The notes: generated from the sequence alone by a model not told the origin. DNA of 64,000 nucleotides from DTWD01 sp963662965 (GCA_963662965.1 OY759970.1:310001-374000); one strand, 5' to 3'; positions 18,323-27,827 are shown, counted from the stretch's first letter. Translations and numbers: made by a program.

Positions 18323-19138
18323 ATGGCCGACCTGAGCATTCTCGAAAAACGTCAGCTTGAGCGGCTGCTGCAGATGGGCGACGGCTATGTGCTGAATTTC
18401 TCGAATCGCACGCTGCAGGAATTCGTGAGCGACAGCGTCGGCCGCGACATCTACGACGCCCGGTACGCCTACGGTAGCGGGTCGAAGGCGAACGTGCTGC
18501 GCGGCTTCTGGAAGGAGGAAGGAAGCCGCAGGGTCGGCAAGCTGCTCGGCGATCTGCTGGATTACGCGCAGAGCGAGTGCGGCGTGGCGGCGGACGACAA
18601 GGATCTGCTGGCCTGTCGGCGCACGGTGGCGCGGCTGATTAAGGACGGCCCGGTGCCGGAGCTCGATGCGCTGAGCGCCGTATCAGACAAGCGCGATTTC
18701 GAGGCGGCCGCGAAGGCCGTGCGCGACGCGATTGATCACAACGAACCGGAGGCCGGACTCGACCGGCTGCATACCTTCATCATCAAGTACGTGCGCTCGC
18801 TGTGCGAGCGGGCGGGGCTTGTTGTCGACCGCGATACGCCGCTGCACAGCCTGTTCGGTGGGTACGTGAAGTACCTGGGCAAGAGTGGTGTTATCGAATC
18901 CGACATGACGCTGCGCATCCTGAAATCGAGCATCTCGACGCTGGAAGCGTTCAACGACGTGCGCAACAACCGGAGCCTCGCGCACGACAACCCGATCCTG
19001 AATTACGAAGAGGCGTTGCTGATCTTCAACCATGCCGCGGCCTCAGTGAGATTCCTGCGCAGCATCGAGCGGCAGGTTGAAGAACACGCCCGCGCAGTGG
19101 CGCAGGCCGAGGATATCAACGACGATATTCCGTTCTAG
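18323..19138 (+). CDS. abortive-infection family protein (AbiJ-like, HEPN)
   Basis: A 271 aa cytoplasmic protein. The N-terminal half ('LQMGDGYVLNFSNRTLQEFV', 'YGSGSKANVLRGFWKEE') matches the conserved start of a family annotated as abortive infection proteins. The C-terminal half ('LHTFIIKYVRSLCERAGL') corresponds to the Abi C-terminal domain and ends in 'RNNRSLAHDN' (about residues 213-222), fitting the R-x4-6-H motif of HEPN RNases. Predicted role: RNA cleavage that halts the cell on phage infection. No partner gene is adjacent; IS debris lies on both sides. Confidence 0.82.
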   Translation: MADLSILEKRQLERLLQMGDGYVLNFSNRTLQEFVSDSVGRDIYDARYAYGSGSKANVLRGFWKEEGSRRVGKLLGDLLDYAQSECGVAADDKDLLACRRTVARLIKDGPVPELDALSAVSDKRDFEAAAKAVRDAIDHNEPEAGLDRLHTFIIKYVRSLCERAGLVVDRDTPLHSLFGGYVKYLGKSGVIESDMTLRILKSSISTLEAFNDVRNNRSLAHDNPILNYEEALLIFNHAAASVRFLRSIERQVEEHARAVAQAEDINDDIPF

Positions 19139-19303
19139 GCCGCGCTGCGGCGGCCTGCCTGTCGGCAGGTTTCTGCCGCTCGTTGAACTTCTGGTCGACA
19201 CGAAAGCCGAACTCTTCCCCCAAGATACTGGGCTCGAGCCCGTCGTGAACCTGCCATGCTGGGCCTCAGAAACAACCGCCAGCCTCAACTTGACAATACT
19301 GAC

Positions 19304-19431
19304 GATGAGTGATCACGACCAGCCGGTGGCGGCCAACCTGCTCGACCGGCAGTTCGTCGCGGAGGGGCCGAACCAGCGGTGGGTCGGCGACACCACCGCG
19401 TTCGTCATCGGGAGCTCGTCCTATCCGAATA
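19304..19431 (+). pseudogene. IS3 OrfB fragment
   Basis: One frame reads 'NLLDRQFVAEGPNQRWVGD', the conserved start of an IS3 integrase core, then is lost within 20 codons. An IS6-like end (CAACTTGACAATACTG) lies just before it at 19286. Confidence 0.65.
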
Positions 19432-19480
19432 TCGGGCCGCCGCGAATCTGGAATCGCCGCATGTCCGGCTCTAGTCGAGT

Positions 19481-20553
19481 GGCGTTGTTGCGCGGTTCGA
19501 AAACTGACCCGCAACGCCCCCTACCCACAGACCCGTTAACGACCGATAGCGTACGACGCCGGCCTACCACGCTGAGTCATCTGATTGAGGATGTTACATG
19601 CGAGGATGGCCTCCGTCTCTTGCCCCGCCCGACTGCGCGCTCGAAGGCTCTCCCCGATGATCAACTTGTACCGGAAGAAGGCGTTCTCCATACGGGCCTG
19701 CTGATGGTAGCCCGAGTCCTTCTTCCACTGTCGCCGTCCAGCCTGCTGCACCTGTCGGATCGTGCGGTCGCGCGCGGGCGATCGTGGTCGCCGTCCAGAC
19801 ACGGTGGCTGTCCTGGTCGGTGGAATGACGACCGTCGCGCCACGCGCACCCGCAGCCTCGTAGATGCCACGCGTGTCGTAGGCCGCGTCCGCCGTGAGGC
19901 AGGAGACGTCGCCTTCGACCTTGTCGATCAGATCGAGGGCCGTCGTCGCGTCGTCAACATGCCCGCCGGTCAGGGCGTGAGCGACGATCACGCCCGATCC
20001 GTCGACGCCCAGATGAAGCGTCTTCCAGCCGCGTCTACCGCGTCCGCCATGTTTCACGGCCGCCCATTCACCTTCACCCACAGTCGAGAGCCCGGTACTG
20101 TCGACGATGAGATGTATGCCTGCGCCCGCGGGGAGGCGGCGAAGTGCAAGGTCGAGGTGCTGACCACGCCGTGAGAGAGTCGTGTGATCGGGCGCGGACA
20201 GGTCGAGGCACAGCATCCCGAAGATCGACCGCAGAAAGCCCTCCGTCTGACGAAGAGGCAGGTGGAAGATGAGCCGGAGCGTCAGCGCGGTTTCGATGGC
20301 AACCTCGGAGTACTGCAGCTGCCCTCCGCGCGTGCCGACGCCCACGGCCTCCCACGTGGCGATCGCTTCCGGCGTCAACCACAGGGTGACGTCGCCTCGC
20401 TGGACCAGTGCTCGGTCGTACGCCGGCCAGTTTCCGACGCGGTATTTCGTTTTGTACCTGGGATGCACTCTCGACTTCACGTCGAGATCATGCCCCTTCG
20501 GCCGTCACGATGGCCAGGGCCGCGACGAACACTTGTTTCCGCGCACCGACGCC
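19481..20553 (-). mobile_element. IS5-family element, copy 1
   Basis: A 1073 bp element with ends GGCGTTGTTGCGCGG (left) and, reversed, GGCGTCGGTGCGCGG (right). Almost identical to the copy at 23370-24442. It sits within a protein-kinase pseudogene, of which 20554-21004 survives. Confidence 0.9.
19536..20480 (-). CDS. IS5-family transposase, copy 1
   Basis: A 314 aa DDE transposase. Asp in 'LIVDSTGL', Asp in 'LTADAAYDT' and Glu in 'ARMENAFFRYK' form the triad. It starts 'MKSRVHPRYKTKYRV' and is full length. It differs from the 23425 copy at only a few residues (Thr for Lys in 'WKTLHLG'), implying recent transposition. Confidence 0.95.
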   Translation of the reverse strand: MKSRVHPRYKTKYRVGNWPAYDRALVQRGDVTLWLTPEAIATWEAVGVGTRGGQLQYSEVAIETALTLRLIFHLPLRQTEGFLRSIFGMLCLDLSAPDHTTLSRRGQHLDLALRRLPAGAGIHLIVDSTGLSTVGEGEWAAVKHGGRGRRGWKTLHLGVDGSGVIVAHALTGGHVDDATTALDLIDKVEGDVSCLTADAAYDTRGIYEAAGARGATVVIPPTRTATVSGRRPRSPARDRTIRQVQQAGRRQWKKDSGYHQQARMENAFFRYKLIIGESLRARSRAGQETEAILACNILNQMTQRGRPASYAIGR

Positions 20554-21004
20554 CTTGACCGTCCCGTCGTCACGCACCTTGATGTTGGCAGGCTTCAGGT
20601 CCCGATGGATCACCCCCGCTTCGTGCGCGGCTTCCAGCGCCTCGGCGATCTGCTTGGCGATAGGGAGCACCTCGTCAAGCGGAAGCCCTGAGCCTTGAGC
20701 CGGTCTTCGAGCGTCGGTCCTTCGACCAGCTCCAGGACGAGCGCACGGATGCTGCTGGACCCGTCTTCTTCAATGCCATGGATCTGCGCTATGTTCGGAT
20801 GGTTCAGGCTGGTGAGAACTTGGCCTCTCGTTGGAACCGGGCGAGGCGATCTGGGTCAGACGCGAAGACGTCGGAAAGGATCTTCAGGGCGACATCGCGG
20901 CCCAGTTGAGTGTCGGTGGCGCGATAGCCCTGCCCCATGCCGCCCTCGCCGATGAGGGCGGTCACGTCGTAGTGGCCGAGCGTCGAGCCGACTTCGAGGG
21001 CCAT
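20554..21004 (-). pseudogene. serine/threonine protein kinase fragment
   Basis: Starts 'MALEVGSTLGHYDVTALIGE' with the glycine loop 'GEGGMGQGYRATD' and Lys in 'DVALKIL', as in PknB-type kinases. Two single-base losses (near 20826 and 20690) break the frame. Restoring them gives 'LNHPNIAQIHGIE' and then the catalytic 'VIHRDLKPANIK'. The IS5 element cuts the gene just after this. Non-functional. Confidence 0.88.
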
Positions 21005-21013
21005 CGGTCGAGC

Positions 21014-22117
21014 CTACGGTCGCTCGGCCTGCGCCGCTTCTTCCGTCTCCATCCAGCCGTCATACCATCGGAAGACGTTGCCGGTGAGGCTCCCGATGAA
21101 GATCTCACCGCTGTCGGCCACATCGAGCCAGTGTCCGGGGCTCTCCATCGCGCCGATGACCTCGCCGGTGTCGATGTCGACGCGCATGATCCGTCCAGCG
21201 AGCGTGTCGTAGGTGATGTTCTCGACGTTGTCGCGGTGCGTGATGACCCACACCTGGTCGTCCGGCGTGATGAAGATGTTTTGGGTGGCGCCCAGATGGG
21301 TCCACATGTGCAGGAACTCGCCGTTCTCGTCGAAAATCTGGATCCGGTTGTTCTCGCGATCGCTGGCGTAGACGCGACCCCGCGAGTCGACCGCCACCGA
21401 GTGGACGAGGTCGAACTCACCCGGGCCCGAACCGGGCGTGCCCCAACTGCTGACGAAGGTCCCCTCCGCGTCGTACTTGACGACCCGGTTGTTGCCGTAG
21501 CCGTCGGCGACGTAGAGCTCGTCGTTGGGACCGAACGCGATGTCGGCCGGACGATCGAAGGTCTCGTCGGTCGTGCCCGCCTGGCCCTTGATGCCGAGCG
21601 TCATCAGCAGCTCGCCGTCGTTGGTGAACTTCATCACTTGATGGTCGCCGTTGTCCGTGACCCAGACGTTGTCATGGCGGTCAATACGCAACCCATGTTC
21701 GTTGCCGAATCCGATGTCGCGCCCAAACGAACGAACGTAGTTGCCGTCGGCATCGAAGACGATGATCGGGTCGGCGACGTCGCCCCGATGAAACACGAAG
21801 ACCTGACCACTGGAATCGGTCGCCACCGCCGACACCCGTCCAAAGCTCCAACCGTCGGGCATGGTGTTGGGCTCCTGGCCGAACCGGATGGCGACGCGGT
21901 ACTTCATCAGGCCGCCTTCGTGAGGATACCAGCCCGACATCCCCTGCGCGTCGACCACCTGTCCGGGCGCGTGGGCGCGGTCGATATCGACACCGGGCGA
22001 CGGTTGGGCGACATCCATGACGGCGTCGGGCGCCTCGGCGGTTGCGGCAGGTGCCGACGAGCACGCGGTCGCGAGAACCAACAACGCGACCAGACCCAGC
22101 AGTTGTCGTACAAGCAT
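21014..22117 (-). CDS. NHL-repeat lipoprotein
   Basis: A 367 aa exported protein. The signal peptide ends in the lipobox 'LVLATACSS', giving a likely outer-membrane or periplasmic lipoprotein. From about residue 90 it contains NHL beta-propeller repeats ('PADIAFGPNDELYVADGYGN', 'SVAVDSRGRVYASDRENNR'). The arrangement resembles peptidyl-glycine amidating lyase-like propellers; the catalytic role is unproven. Start is 9 nt after the stop of the paralogous gene 22127-23191, so the two form an operon. The next gene downstream (kinase) is dead. Confidence 0.88.
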   Translation of the reverse strand: MLVRQLLGLVALLVLATACSSAPAATAEAPDAVMDVAQPSPGVDIDRAHAPGQVVDAQGMSGWYPHEGGLMKYRVAIRFGQEPNTMPDGWSFGRVSAVATDSSGQVFVFHRGDVADPIIVFDADGNYVRSFGRDIGFGNEHGLRIDRHDNVWVTDNGDHQVMKFTNDGELLMTLGIKGQAGTTDETFDRPADIAFGPNDELYVADGYGNNRVVKYDAEGTFVSSWGTPGSGPGEFDLVHSVAVDSRGRVYASDRENNRIQIFDENGEFLHMWTHLGATQNIFITPDDQVWVITHRDNVENITYDTLAGRIMRVDIDTGEVIGAMESPGHWLDVADSGEIFIGSLTGNVFRWYDGWMETEEAAQAERP

Positions 22118-22126
22118 TTCAGGCTC

Positions 22127-23191
22127 CTATGGCTTGAGGTATTTCCGCACCCGGTGCGGGCCGACATCGGCCGCGTAGACGCTGCCGTCGAGATCCGCCG
22201 TGATGCCCGATGCCCCCGAGATTCGCAATTGTTCTTGCTGATCGAGATCGGGATCCGGGATGAAACGGGTGACCGAGCCGTCCCGCGCGCTGCCAATATA
22301 GATCCCCCGCTTGAAGCCCGGGTTGTTTCGCGAGTTCGACGTCGAGTCGGTGACATAGAGCACGTCGTTCTCGTCGATGAACATGCCGCTCGGCCGACCG
22401 AACTGTGTCCAGGCGGCGACGAAGGTCCCGTCCGGGGCGAAGATCTGCACCCGACTATTCGACCGGTCGCCGACGAACACGCGCCCCGTGGTGTCCAGGG
22501 TGATGGCGTGCGGCTGGTTGAGCTCGCCGGGACCGTCACCGGGCCGTCCCCACGTCGTGATGAACGTGCCGTCCTTTGCGAACTTCACCACACGGTTGTT
22601 CGGCCCGTGGCCATCCGTCACGAAGATGTCGCCGTTCGCGGCGACCGCGACATCGGACGGCCGATCAAAGGTGTCCGGACCGTTTCCCGCGACACCGGCC
22701 TGCCCAAGCGTCAGCAGCAGCTCACCAGTCGCACTGAACTTGAAGACCTGATGCCCTCGACCTCCGGCCGGCAGGCCGAGCACCGTGTCGCTCGCGTTGT
22801 AGTCGGTCGCCCAAATGTGGCCTTCCGGATCGATGTGAAACCCGTGCGGAGCCGCGAATCGCCCTTCGCCCCAGCTGTCCAGCAGCTCGCCCGACGGACT
22901 GAATTTCAGAATCGGCGGATCATCGTCCCGACCCACACAGGTAGCGGCCCCGGCCGGCAGGGTATTGAAGCACCGATGAAAGACCCAGATGTTCCCCTCC
23001 GGGTCACGATCCACGCCGATCGTCTCGCCCCACTCGCCACCGTTCATCCGCATCGGCAGCTGTGGCCACTCCTCGACAAGACGATACGGTGTGGCCGGTG
23101 GCTGTGCCGCGACCCCGGCGATCACCATGAAGAAGCCGAACGCGATCAGCGCGAGTCCCATTCGGTCGATGCGTAACATCTTGCCCCACAC
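22127..23191 (-). CDS. secreted NHL-repeat protein
   Basis: About 350 aa. The frame allows ATG 23191 or ATG 23179 ('MLRIDRMGLALIAFG'); the latter starts nearer the signal peptide, cleaved after 'GVAAQ'. NHL units include 'PHGFHIDPEGHIWATDYN', 'SDVAVAANGDIFVTDGHG' and 'HAITLDTTGRVFVGDRSN'. A six-bladed propeller is likely. Shares ancestry and an operon with 21014-22117. The promoter should lie in 23192-23235, immediately beside an IS1380-type end. Confidence 0.88.
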   Translation of the reverse strand: MWGKMLRIDRMGLALIAFGFFMVIAGVAAQPPATPYRLVEEWPQLPMRMNGGEWGETIGVDRDPEGNIWVFHRCFNTLPAGAATCVGRDDDPPILKFSPSGELLDSWGEGRFAAPHGFHIDPEGHIWATDYNASDTVLGLPAGGRGHQVFKFSATGELLLTLGQAGVAGNGPDTFDRPSDVAVAANGDIFVTDGHGPNNRVVKFAKDGTFITTWGRPGDGPGELNQPHAITLDTTGRVFVGDRSNSRVQIFAPDGTFVAAWTQFGRPSGMFIDENDVLYVTDSTSNSRNNPGFKRGIYIGSARDGSVTRFIPDPDLDQQEQLRISGASGITADLDGSVYAADVGPHRVRKYLKP

Positions 23192-23235
23192 AGAGCATTC
23201 AGGTCAGAACGCCCGGAAACCTGACAGACCGATTA

Positions 23236-23369
23236 TCCGGGATTTCCGATTTGCCTGCCCTAGATGGCCCCTTTATACACCCGAAGGCCGCCCAGCGCCC
23301 GAAACTCTTGTTCGTCACAGCATCGTCCCGCTTCAGAGGCCGTCAGCTCAGCCCGTGGTGACGTGCGGT
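23236..23369 (+). repeat. IS1380-type terminal segment (copy 1)
   Basis: 134 bp beginning TCCGGGATTTCCGATTTGCC, almost identical to 25561-25694, where it borders an IS1380-type transposase fragment. Here only the end remains, and IS5 copy 2 begins at its inner border. Confidence 0.75.
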
Positions 23370-24442
23370 GGCGTTGTTGCGCGGTTCGAAAACTGACCCG
23401 CAACGTCCCCTACCCACAGACCCGTTAACGACCGATAGCGTACGACGCCGGCCTACCACGCTGAGTCATCTGATTGAGGATGTTACATGCGAGGATGGCC
23501 TCCGTCTCTTGCCCCGCCCGACTGCGCGCTCGAAGGCTCTCCCCGATGATCAACTTGTACCGGAAGAAGGTGTTCTCCACACGGGCCTGCTGATGGTAGC
23601 CCGAGTCCTTCTTCCACTGTCGCCATCCAGCCTGCTGCACCTGTCGGATCGTGCGGTCGCGCGCGGGCGATCGTGGTCGCCGTCCAGACACGGTGGCTGT
23701 CCTGGTCGGTGGAATGACGACCGTCGTGCCACGCGCACCCGCAGCCTCGTAGATGCCACGCGTGTCGTAGGCCGCGTCCGCCGTGAGGCAGGAGACGTCG
23801 CCTTCGACCTTGTCGATCAGATCGAGGGCCGTCGTCGCGTCGTCAACATGCCCGCCGGTCAGGGCGTGAGCGACGATCACGCCCGATCCGTCGACGCCCA
23901 GATGAAGCTTCTTCCAGCCGCGTCTACCGCGTCCGCCATGTTTCACGGCCGCCCATTCACCTTCACCCACAGTCGAGAGCCCGGTACTGTCGACGATGAG
24001 ATGTATGCCTGCGCCCGCGGGGAGGCGGCGAAGTGCAAGGTCGAGGTGCTGACCACGCCGTGAGAGAGTCGTGTGATCGGGCGCGGACAGGTCGAGGCAC
24101 AGCATCCCGAAGATCGACCTCAGAAAGCCCTCCGTCTGACGAAGGGGCAGGTGAAAGATCAGGCGGAGCGTCAGCGCGGTTTCGATGGCAACCTCGGAGT
24201 ACTGCAGCTGCCCTCCGCGCGTGCCGACGCCCACGGCCTCCCACGTGGCGATCGCTTCCGGCGTCAACCACAGGGTGACGTCGCCTCGCTGGACCAGTGC
24301 TCGGTCGTACGCCGGCCAGTTTCCGACGCGGTATTTCGTTTTGTACCTGGGATGCACTCTCGACTTCACGTCGAGATCATGCCCCTTCGGCCGTCACGAT
24401 GGCCAGGGCCGCGACGAACACTTGTTTCCGCGCACCAACGCC
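23370..24442 (-). mobile_element. IS5-family element, copy 2
   Basis: 1073 bp, ends GGCGTTGTTGCGCGG and, reversed, GGCGTTGGTGCGCGG. Inserted at the inner border of an IS1380-type end. No 4 bp target duplication is visible. Confidence 0.9.
23425..24369 (-). CDS. IS5-family transposase, copy 2
   Basis: A 314 aa protein nearly identical to copy 1 with the complete triad ('LIVDSTGL', 'LTADAAYDT', 'ARVENTFFRYK'). Intact and probably the source or sister of the copy at 19536. Confidence 0.95.
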   Translation of the reverse strand: MKSRVHPRYKTKYRVGNWPAYDRALVQRGDVTLWLTPEAIATWEAVGVGTRGGQLQYSEVAIETALTLRLIFHLPLRQTEGFLRSIFGMLCLDLSAPDHTTLSRRGQHLDLALRRLPAGAGIHLIVDSTGLSTVGEGEWAAVKHGGRGRRGWKKLHLGVDGSGVIVAHALTGGHVDDATTALDLIDKVEGDVSCLTADAAYDTRGIYEAAGARGTTVVIPPTRTATVSGRRPRSPARDRTIRQVQQAGWRQWKKDSGYHQQARVENTFFRYKLIIGESLRARSRAGQETEAILACNILNQMTQRGRPASYAIGR

Positions 24443-24543
24443 CGTTTGTGAGTCGCCATGTCGTCTTCGCGTAGCACCTGTATCGGCAAATCGCCACCGT
24501 CAGACCGGCACTCGGCGTCGTCACGTCGCCCGGGTATCTCCGT

Positions 24544-25548
24544 CTACTTGTCCAGCGCGCCGGCGAGGATCACGGCCATCGAGTAGTTGCCCTCATGGCA
24601 GGCATACTCGAAGACCGGCGCCGGATTTCGCAGCATCGGCACCTCGTAGGTCCACGGACGCGTCCAGGTCGTCGGGTCGTTGACCGTCACCTCGTAGGTC
24701 AGCACGTCGGACGACTGGCGCGTGAGGCGCTCGGTGATCTGCAGATCCGCGCTCGCCCCGCCGCGCATGAAGCTGGTCTCGCGGAGAAAGTTCCTCGTCT
24801 CCACCACGAGCGTGTCGCCTTCCCAGTGGCCCCGCGACTCACCGTGCCATTGGCGGAGCCCGGTATACGGCCGGCCGTCGAGCGGAATGACCCGAGGGTT
24901 GTGGTTCATCTCGTTGTAGAAGACCACCTCGTCTGGAGTCTGGAACATCTGGAAATTGTTGTTGTAACCACCCGGCGTCATCGGCGGTCCGGAGTTGAAC
25001 CCGACAATGCAACGCGCCTGCAACCCGTTGGCGCCGAGGTCGTCGACCCAGCCACCCGGAGTAGGCTCGTGCGTGCCGGTATCCTTCCGCGCCTCGGCCA
25101 TCGCCGCGCGCTTGCGCTCCGCCGTCGGTGTCAGCTCCGGAATCCGCCCGTTCGGCGGGTCGGTGACGAGCGACGTCCGCTTGGTCCCGACCACCGAGGT
25201 CCCGCGATCGAACCAGAAACTGTTGTACGAGCCTGGTGCGCCGTCGACTCCCCGGTCGACATTGCCGCTCGGATCGACCTCCGTGCGCTTGGCGGGACGG
25301 TTCCCCAGGTTGACTTCCCGGTCGGCGGCTTCCTGATCGAGGTTCGCCGCCTCTTCATCGGTCAGGAACGCCTGCTCGGCCCGTTCCTCGGGCCGCTGCA
25401 TCGGCGTGATCGTTCGGAAATCCCACACGCCCTGCAGGTCCGGCCTCCCCGACGGGGTAAGCGGAACGTCCTGAGCCGTCACCAGACTCGAGGCGAGCGC
25501 CACGAGGGCCAGAGCCGTCAATGAACAAACGAGACATCGCCGTGTCAT
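24544..25548 (-). CDS. secreted protein of an Acidobacteriota-expanded family
   Basis: A 334 aa exported protein. The signal peptide ends 'SLVTAQ' and the mature chain opens 'DVPLTPSGRPDLQGVWDF', a signature of a large paralogous family of unknown function common in Acidobacteriota. Conserved late segments include 'RQWHGESRGHWEGDTLVVET' and 'TYEVTVNDPTTWTRPW'. No catalytic residues can be named. Flanked by IS5 and an IS1380-type end. Confidence 0.85.
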   Translation of the reverse strand: MTRRCLVCSLTALALVALASSLVTAQDVPLTPSGRPDLQGVWDFRTITPMQRPEERAEQAFLTDEEAANLDQEAADREVNLGNRPAKRTEVDPSGNVDRGVDGAPGSYNSFWFDRGTSVVGTKRTSLVTDPPNGRIPELTPTAERKRAAMAEARKDTGTHEPTPGGWVDDLGANGLQARCIVGFNSGPPMTPGGYNNNFQMFQTPDEVVFYNEMNHNPRVIPLDGRPYTGLRQWHGESRGHWEGDTLVVETRNFLRETSFMRGGASADLQITERLTRQSSDVLTYEVTVNDPTTWTRPWTYEVPMLRNPAPVFEYACHEGNYSMAVILAGALDK

Positions 25549-25560
25549 GAGACCTCCCGA

Positions 25561-26204
25561 TCCGGGATTTCCGATTTGCCTGCCCTAGATGGCCCCTTTA
25601 TACACCCGAAGGCCGCCCAGCGCCCGAAACTCTTGTTCGTCACAGCATCGTCCCGCTTCAGAGGCCGTCCGCTCAGCCCGTGGTGACGTGCGGTCGACTG
25701 GAGGCCCTGTGTTCCCGGCATTTCTCAGACACCGCTCCACACGTGGGCCATTTCTTCGCCAATCGGACTGCGTTGCCTGTGCCGCGCGTCAGCCTGCCGG
25801 CACCGGCAGCGCCCAGATCCGCCGCAACATGTCGCCGAACAGCCGCCGGGTTAGATGTCCTTCCGCCAGCAGGAGCCAGTAGTACCTGGCATGCTTCACG
25901 AGCCGGCCCCCGGTCTTCACCAGCCGCTGCTGGAGACTCGTGAGCGACCAGCGTTTGATCCGAGGCGGCAGGACCAGTCTGCGCCAGAGGTTGCCCAGGT
26001 TGTAGGCCAAGACGCTCAGTTGCAGGCGCACCTCGTTTGCCCGGAACCGATGGCACGACAGCCGCGTCCAGTGGGTGGCTGCCTTGGTGCACAACTCCAT
26101 TGAGGGCTGAGAGTCTCCCGTGACTCCGCCTGCCGGTCATCCGATCATCTCGCCATCGGGTATCCCGAGCGCCGTCATGGTGTTCAGGATCTTGCACCCC
26201 AACC
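25561..26204 (-). mobile_element. IS1380-type element, 3' remnant
   Basis: Contains the terminal segment (25561-25694) and the transposase C-terminus (25789-26100). The rest was removed where an integrase-core IS begins at 26205. Terminal copies without a gene lie at 23236, 63011 and, diverged, about 27768. Confidence 0.8.
25789..26100 (-). pseudogene. IS1380-family transposase, C-terminal fragment
   Basis: 103 codons read 'WTRLSCHRFRANEVRLQLSV', 'LAYNLGNLWRRLVLPP' and 'LVKHARYYWLLLAEGHLTRR', the conserved C-terminal end of IS1380 transposases. The catalytic core is missing. Confidence 0.85.
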
Positions 26205-27550
26205 TGTGGGTGGCGAATTACTACTCAGCCCGCAATCCGTTGAGATTATCAAGTTTGGTGATCCTGGGAGTGGTCGCTAGGATGTTCCGATGCGCGACCC
26301 GATCATCCTGCTGGTGCACCTGATCGCCACCCTGGCCCGGCTGATGGGCCCCGGCGGCCTGCGGTCTGTCGTGGCTGAATCGGTCTTAGTCAAGCAGCAA
26401 CTGCTCATTCTGAATCGCTCGCGGCACCGGGCGCCGAATCTCTGCGCGTCGGATCGGACCCTCGCCGGCGTGTGTGCACTGTTCATGCGCCCGACCCTGG
26501 TGATTCGCTCAGCGATCGTGCTGAGACCGTCGACGATCCTGGAGTTCCATCGGGCTCTGCGCACCCGCAAGTACCGCTGGCTGTTTTCACCCAAGCGCCG
26601 TCGCACCGGCCCCCAAGGACCGTCCAAAGCACTGGTCGATGCCATCGTCGACATGAAGCGGCGCAACCCCAGGTGGGGCTGTCCGCGGATCGCCCAACAG
26701 ATCGCGCTCGCCTTTGCGGTCGACATCGACAAGGACGTGGTGCGCCGAGTGCTCGCTACGCACTATCGACCGGCACCCCACTCGGGTGGTCCGTCCTGGC
26801 TGACGTTCCTGGGGCATGCGAAAGATAGCCTGTGGAGCATCGACCTGTTCCGGTGCGAGTCGGCGATCCTGCGAAGCCATTGGGTGCTGGTAGTGATGGA
26901 CCAATACACGCGGCGGATCGTCGGCTTTGGCATCCATGCTGGAACCGTGGATGGCCGGGCCCTGTGCCGTATGTTCAACCATGCGATTCGAGGGCTCTCG
27001 CGTCCGAAGCGCCTCAGCTCCGACCACGACCCGCTGTATCGGTTTCACCAATGGCGCGCCAACCTGCGGGTGCTGCAGGTGACCGAGGTAAAGAGTGTGC
27101 CGTATGTGCCGCTGTCGCATCCGTTTGTCGAACGGTTGATCGGCACGCTGCGACGAGAATGCGTGGATCAGCTGCTGTTCTGGTCTGCGTCGGACTTGGA
27201 AGACAAACTGGTGGCCTTCCAGGACTTCTACAATGCGCATCGGGCCCATGCGTCGTTGGACGGGCGGACGCCCGTCCCGATACGAAAGGATGTCGCACGG
27301 CTCGACCGCTACCGATGGGGCGCGCATTGCCGTGGTCTCTATCAGACGCCGATCGCGGCGTGACATCTGACCAGCGAAGACGGTGGCGAGCGGGTCGACG
27401 CGCCCGCGTTCGACGTCTATCGCGACACAGCAGGGCAGTGCGTCAGCTGCACGCCTTACTCATGCCATCGCGACAACTTCGCGGGGGACTCCCGGCTCAC
27501 GGGACCCGAAGATCGAACGATGTCGGATTCCTACGAATTCGCCACCCACA
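26205..27550 (+). mobile_element. integrase-core IS, type A copy 2 (complete)
   Basis: 1346 bp. Inverted repeats TGTGGGTGGCGAATT (left) and TGTGGGTGGCGAATTCGTAG (reversed right). The best-preserved copy in the window. No clear target duplication. Confidence 0.9.
26290..27363 (+). CDS. integrase-core transposase, type A copy 2
   Basis: 357 aa, full length, with Asp in 'LWSIDLFRCES', Asp in 'SSDHDPLYRFH' and Glu in 'HPFVERLIGTLRREC'. Differs from the copy at 10152 by scattered substitutions and is very close to the frameshifted copy at 61749. Confidence 0.92.
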   Translation: MRDPIILLVHLIATLARLMGPGGLRSVVAESVLVKQQLLILNRSRHRAPNLCASDRTLAGVCALFMRPTLVIRSAIVLRPSTILEFHRALRTRKYRWLFSPKRRRTGPQGPSKALVDAIVDMKRRNPRWGCPRIAQQIALAFAVDIDKDVVRRVLATHYRPAPHSGGPSWLTFLGHAKDSLWSIDLFRCESAILRSHWVLVVMDQYTRRIVGFGIHAGTVDGRALCRMFNHAIRGLSRPKRLSSDHDPLYRFHQWRANLRVLQVTEVKSVPYVPLSHPFVERLIGTLRRECVDQLLFWSASDLEDKLVAFQDFYNAHRAHASLDGRTPVPIRKDVARLDRYRWGAHCRGLYQTPIAA

Positions 27551-27728
27551 CGCTCGGCTCCTCTACCGTGCCCGTTGGCGACCATTCCTTGGCGCCGCAT
27601 GACTCGCAGACGTACTGTGCGTATCGTGTTCGGAATCGCGGACTGCTGCCAAGTCCCCTTTCGGGTGCCCCGAGGCGCTCGTGGCCTGTGAGGGCATTCT
27701 TGCCTCCACAGCGGCGACACGTACTCAT
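27551..27728 (-). pseudogene. zinc-ribbon protein fragment cut by IS
   Basis: From ATG 27728 the frame reads 'MSTCRRCGGKNALTG' and later 'YAQYVCESCGAKEW', two CxxC pairs forming a zinc ribbon. It then runs into the IS right end at 27550, so the C-terminus is lost. Function unknown. Confidence 0.45.
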
Positions 27729-27827
27729 GAGTCCCAGCGAGTCATCTGGCATCGGAAGTACACTCACCGGGATTTCCATTTTAGCCGCCCGGATCAGAAC
27801 CCTTATACACCCAGCCGTTCCGCGCAC

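Noticed and set aside
20831..23176. A 781-codon open frame on the plus strand
   Set aside because: It is antisense to the two NHL genes and the kinase fragment, whose domains are unmistakable. It arises from GC-rich third positions and has no domain of its own.
24595..25524. A 309-codon plus-strand frame
   Set aside because: Antisense to the secreted protein with signal peptide at 24544-25548.
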